NCBI GenBank assembly: GCA_903925435.1
Contig: CAIYFF010000016.1
Location: forward strand, 1 to 17,483
Direction: 5' to 3'
From: an uncultured Planctomycetota bacterium
Lineage (GTDB): Bacteria; Planctomycetota; UBA1135; UBA2386
Length of the DNA stretch: 17,483 bases
A model generated the notes under the pieces. It was given only the letters and a program-made list of their open reading frames with translations. It had not been told where the DNA came from and made no database searches. Made by a program: the position numbers and the translations under genes. Positions 14,476 through 17,483 of this stretch are shown here, piece after piece (position 1 is the stretch's first letter; the number at the start of each line of letters is the position of its first letter).

Positions 14476-15855
14476 GTGGGCTCGTTTCGCGACCTTCTGG
14501 TGTTCGCGATCGTGATGCTGTCCTTGCCGGCCAGCTTCAAGCGGCCGTTCGTAGGATTGCTGGTCTTCAGTTGGCTTGCCTACATGCGCCCGCAGGACCT
14601 TTGCTGGTCTTTTGCGCGCGACATGCGCATGTCGTTCTACGTGGCCATGGCGATGATCGCCGGCTGGTGGGCGAACGAGCGAGGAAGGCGGGCGTTCGCG
14701 ACGTGGGATGTGCGCACGTGGCTGATGGTGCTGCTCGGTGCGCTCGTGTTGCTGAGCTATGCGCAAGCGCGCGACCAGGCGGAATACGTCACGCGCTACC
14801 TGTTCGAGTTCCTCAAGATCATCGTCATCGCGCTGTTCACCAGCGGGCAGATCGACTCGCGGGAGCGCTTCCGCAACATGGTGGCGATGATCGCGGTTTG
14901 CCTCGCGTTCTTCGGTGTCAAGGGCGGCGTTTTCGGCGTGTTGACTGGCGGCGCAACGATCCTTCGCGGTCCAGGCGGGATGCTGGAGGACAACAACGAC
15001 TTCGCTCTCGCTCTCGTGATGAATGTGCCGCTGTTGTGGTACATGGGCAGCAGCGAGCGAGCTCGTCCGTTCGTCTACCAGGCGTCGCGCGTTGGCATCG
15101 TGCTCACGGTGTTGACCATTCTGTTGACGCACAGCCGTGGCGCCTTCTTGGCGCTGGTTGCCACGGCAGTCTGGATCGCGTGGCGCACTGGAAACCTGCT
15201 GCGCGCGTTCGGCGGCCTCTTCGTCAGCGCGCTCGCCTTCTTGGCCTTTGCTCCCCGATCGGTGCTCGAACGCATGTCGACGATCGGCGACACGACGGAC
15301 AGTTCTGCGATGGCGCGCCTGCAGTCGTGGAAGGTCGCGTTCCGCATGATCGAGGCCAACCCCTTCATGGGTGTCGGCGTGCGCAACTTCCAATCGAGCT
15401 ATCTCAACTATGCGCAGTTGGCTCGAGTGGATGCGAAGACGACCTATGTCGCGCACAACTCGTACCTGCAGATCTGGGCCGAGAGCGGAACGGTCGCGTT
15501 CGGCGCCTATCTGTTGCTTCTGCTGTCCGTGTTCGCAACGTGTCGACGCGTCTACAAGATGGGCGTCTTGCGACCGGACCTGCGCTGGGCGATGGACTAT
15601 GCGCGCATGATGGAGGCGACGACGGTCGGGTTCATGATCGGCGCCGTCTTCCTCAATCGCGGGCACTTCGACCTCGTCTACCACTGGATCGCGCTGGTAA
15701 CGAGTCTGTCGTCGATCGTCGGGTATCACTGGCTTCGCCGTCCGGAAGCTCAGCAAGCAGGTAGCCGTAGCGGCTCGATCACCGTGGCTGGGCGCAGTCG
15801 TTTTGGCTCCCTGCCCGCCATGGTGAACGGCGCAACGCCGCGCTGGGGACGCTGA
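14476..15855 (+). CDS. O-antigen ligase/polymerase family protein, exosortase-A-system O-glycosylation ligase-like
   Basis: This polytopic membrane protein of 459 residues belongs to the Wzy/WaaL superfamily, which polymerises or transfers lipid-linked glycans on the periplasmic side. It closely resembles the putative O-glycosylation ligases associated with exosortase A (TIGR03097, from memory). Supporting motifs are FRDLLVF at the start, KRPFVGLLVFSWLAYMRPQ, FFGVKGGVFGVLTGG (about 145-159), GGMLEDNN, THSRGA with Arg221, and AHNSYLQIWAESG with His327. Many hydrophobic helices are visible. After the last helix a ~40-residue polar Ser/Arg/Gly tail extends the protein. The GTG at 14476 comes 1 bp after the previous stop. 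No exosortase or PEP-CTERM protein is in the window, so the link is by family only. It could instead act as the polymerase of this locus. Confidence 0.82.
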   Translation: MGSFRDLLVFAIVMLSLPASFKRPFVGLLVFSWLAYMRPQDLCWSFARDMRMSFYVAMAMIAGWWANERGRRAFATWDVRTWLMVLLGALVLLSYAQARDQAEYVTRYLFEFLKIIVIALFTSGQIDSRERFRNMVAMIAVCLAFFGVKGGVFGVLTGGATILRGPGGMLEDNNDFALALVMNVPLLWYMGSSERARPFVYQASRVGIVLTVLTILLTHSRGAFLALVATAVWIAWRTGNLLRAFGGLFVSALAFLAFAPRSVLERMSTIGDTTDSSAMARLQSWKVAFRMIEANPFMGVGVRNFQSSYLNYAQLARVDAKTTYVAHNSYLQIWAESGTVAFGAYLLLLLSVFATCRRVYKMGVLRPDLRWAMDYARMMEATTVGFMIGAVFLNRGHFDLVYHWIALVTSLSSIVGYHWLRRPEAQQAGSRSGSITVAGRSRFGSLPAMVNGATPRWGR

Positions 15856-15857
15856 CC

Positions 15858-17483
15858 ATGTGCGGGATCGCCGGTGTCTGGTTTGCGGTTCGCTCGCGCG
15901 CAGTCGATCCATCGATGCTGCAGGCGATGGGTGACGCATTGGCGCATCGCGGCCCTGACGGCGCAGGCGTCCACATCCGCGATGGTTTTGGCTTCGCCCA
16001 TCGGCGGCTGTCGATCGTCGATCTCGCCGCTGGCAAGCAGCCGATGGCGACGGCGGACGGTGCATACGTCGTCACGTTCAACGGCGAGATCTACAACTAT
16101 CTCTAGCTGCGCGAAGAGCTGGAACGCGTTGGATACGTGTTCCGCACGAGCAGCGACACCGAAGTGCTGCTGCACGGCTATCGCCATTGGGGAACTGCGC
16201 TGTGCGATCGACTGCGCGGCATGTTCGCGTTCGCGATCGCGGACGTGGAGCGGCACGAGCTGTTCTGCGCTCGCGACCGCGTCGGCAAGAAGCCGTTCTA
16301 TTGGACTGAATCGGAGGGTCGCTTCGCGTTCGCATCCGAGTTGAAGGCGCTGCATGCGCTCGGCATCCCGCGCAGGCTGCGAGCGGACGCGGTGGCTCAG
16401 TTCTTCGCGTTGCGCTACGTGCCCGATCCGATCACGGTGTTTGAAGGCGTGCACAAGTTGCCGCCGGCGCATTGGTGCTTGGTGCGCGATGGCAAGGTGC
16501 GCATGCAGCGTTATTGGGCTCCTCCGTTCGACGAAGTCGTGGAGATGCCGGATGCCGAGCGCCAGGACAAGGCGCTCGAGTTGCTCGATGAGGCAACGCG
16601 CATCCGCCTCATGGGTGAGGTGCCGCTCGCGCCGTTCCTGTCGGGCGGCATCGATAGCTATGCGATCGTCGATTCGATGACGCGCATGCAAGGTCGCGGG
16701 GTCAAGGCGTGCACAATTGGGTTCGAAGATCCCCGATTCGACGAACGCGAGGGTGCGCGCCAATCCGCGGCTGCGTGCGGGGCCGAGCTCTTCGTGGAGA
16801 CGCTCGACGAGAAGGCGATGGTCGACATCGACTGGCTGTCGTTCACGTTCGACGAGCCGTTTGCGGACAGCAGCGCCGTGCCGACCTACCACGTGTGTCG
16901 GTTGGCGCGCAAACACGTCACGGTTGCCTTGGCAGGCGATGGTGGCGACGAGAACTTCTGCGGCTACCGCCGCTACGTGTTCGATTGGCGCGAGAACCAG
17001 GTGCGCGGCCTGATGCCGCGTGCTGCGTGGAGCGGACTCGCGGCGCTTGCGCCGAAGGGCGATTGGCTCCCGCGTCCGCTGCGGTGGCGTCGCACGCTGG
17101 AGAACCTGGCGAGGCGGCCTTCGTTGGCTTACGCCCGTTCCGTCAGCGCGAGCTTGCCAGAAGAAGTGTTCGCGTTGTTGCAGCCGGATCGCATGGCTGC
17201 GGCCGGTGATCCGCTGCACCCGGTGATCCAGGCATACGAAGCAGGTGAAGGCCGCGACGCGTTGCAGCGTGCCGTTGCTGCGGACTTCGCGACGTGGTTG
17301 CCAGGTGACATCCTCGTCAAGGCGGATCGCGCATCGATGGCGACGGCGCTCGAAGTGCGTGCGCCGTTCTTGGATCAACGGATGGTCGAGTTCGCGGCCC
17401 GCATGCCGAGTCGAGCGAAGCTCGATGGGATGCGGACGAAGGCGTTCTTGCGTCGCGCCCTCGCACGTCGGCTGGATCCCGAG
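15858..17483 (+). pseudogene. Asparagine-synthase-type amidotransferase interrupted by in-frame TAG (3' end outside window)
   Basis: This is a class II glutamine amidotransferase/asparagine synthetase homologue, most like exosortase-A-associated amidotransferases (TIGR03108 type, from memory). It starts with MCGIAGVW (nucleophile Cys2), then AHRGPDG and FNGEIYNY (Asn75, Glu77). Codon 83 is TAG (16104-16106). The same frame then continues without another stop to the window edge: LREELE, SDTEVLLHGY (Asp100), the PPi-loop SGGIDS (262-267), IGFEDPRFDE, DEPFADSSAVPTY, and AGDGGDENFCGY. Homologues usually have Glu at the stop position (NYxELREEL), so one GAG-to-TAG change explains it. GGGGAC just before the ATG at 15858 is a plausible ribosome-binding site inside the end of the ligase gene. 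Options are a nonsense mutation, a sequencing or assembly error, or readthrough. It is listed as a pseudogene provisionally. Confidence 0.88.
16104..16106 (+). other. In-frame TAG codon inside the amidotransferase
   Basis: The TAG falls between NYL and LREELE in the glutaminase domain, where the family normally has Glu. TAG is used as an ordinary stop twice elsewhere in the window (5559-5561 and 14472-14474). Translating through the second would run into an out-of-frame overlap with the ligase gene, so a general reassignment of TAG is unlikely. Confidence 0.9.

Noticed and set aside
14475..15764. Long open + strand frame continuing after the chain-length gene's TAG
   Set aside because: It overlaps the ligase gene out of frame and has an Arg/Ala/His-rich shadow composition, unlike any family.
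14104..16065. 653-codon open frame on the minus strand opposite the ligase and amidotransferase genes
   Set aside because: It is Arg/His/Gln-rich with no family features and lies opposite clearly conserved genes; long antisense frames are common in high-GC DNA.
16104..16106. Genome-wide reassignment of TAG
   Set aside because: TAG also ends the zinc-ribbon gene at 5559 and the chain-length gene at 14472. Reading through the latter would continue roughly 430 codons out of frame across the ligase gene.
15750..17378. 542-codon minus-strand frame opposite the amidotransferase
   Set aside because: The + strand carries conserved asparagine-synthase motifs throughout, so this is a shadow frame. 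It is not evidence that the sense gene has been abandoned.

Overview
The window is high-GC bacterial DNA with densely packed genes. I read it as a planctomycete or a close relative. The clues are two membrane proteins with N-terminal MJ0042-type zinc ribbons, a Tat-exported sugar-isomerase-like TIM-barrel protein, many GTG/TTG starts, and an exosortase-A-type exopolysaccharide locus. This assignment is inferred from gene content; no rRNA or other taxonomic marker is present.

Left part (1-4270, mostly + strand): the 3' end of yidC, a Tat-signal TIM-barrel protein, a 19-bp tandem array, tRNA-Cys(GCA) on the minus strand, and then a translationally coupled pair. That pair is a stand-alone NIL-domain protein and a gamma-glutamyltransferase. 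The last codons of the transferase gene are the first unit of a 31-33 bp tandem array whose units re-encode the protein's C-terminal tail plus a stop.

Middle (4269-6905, minus strand): two single-pass membrane proteins with MJ0042 zinc ribbons, probably one operon. A good sigma70-like promoter lies in the divergent gap.

Right part (7140-17483, + strand): a sugar-nucleotide and polysaccharide locus. Two NDP-sugar epimerases, a short-form RmlA, RmlD and RmlB are tightly coupled through 4-bp stop/start overlaps. A terminator-like hairpin follows rmlB. A second block then holds a Wza-like export lipoprotein, a Wzz/GumC-like chain-length protein without a kinase domain, an O-ligase resembling the exosortase-A-associated family, and an asparagine-synthase-type amidotransferase. 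rmlC, the flippase, the glycosyltransferases and the exosortase are not in the window. Together these genes would make dTDP-rhamnose precursors and epimerised UDP-sugars, polymerise or ligate a glycan, and carry it across the envelope.

The most striking points are an in-frame TAG at 16104-16106 in an otherwise intact amidotransferase, and the tail-encoding repeat array at the end of the gamma-glutamyltransferase gene.
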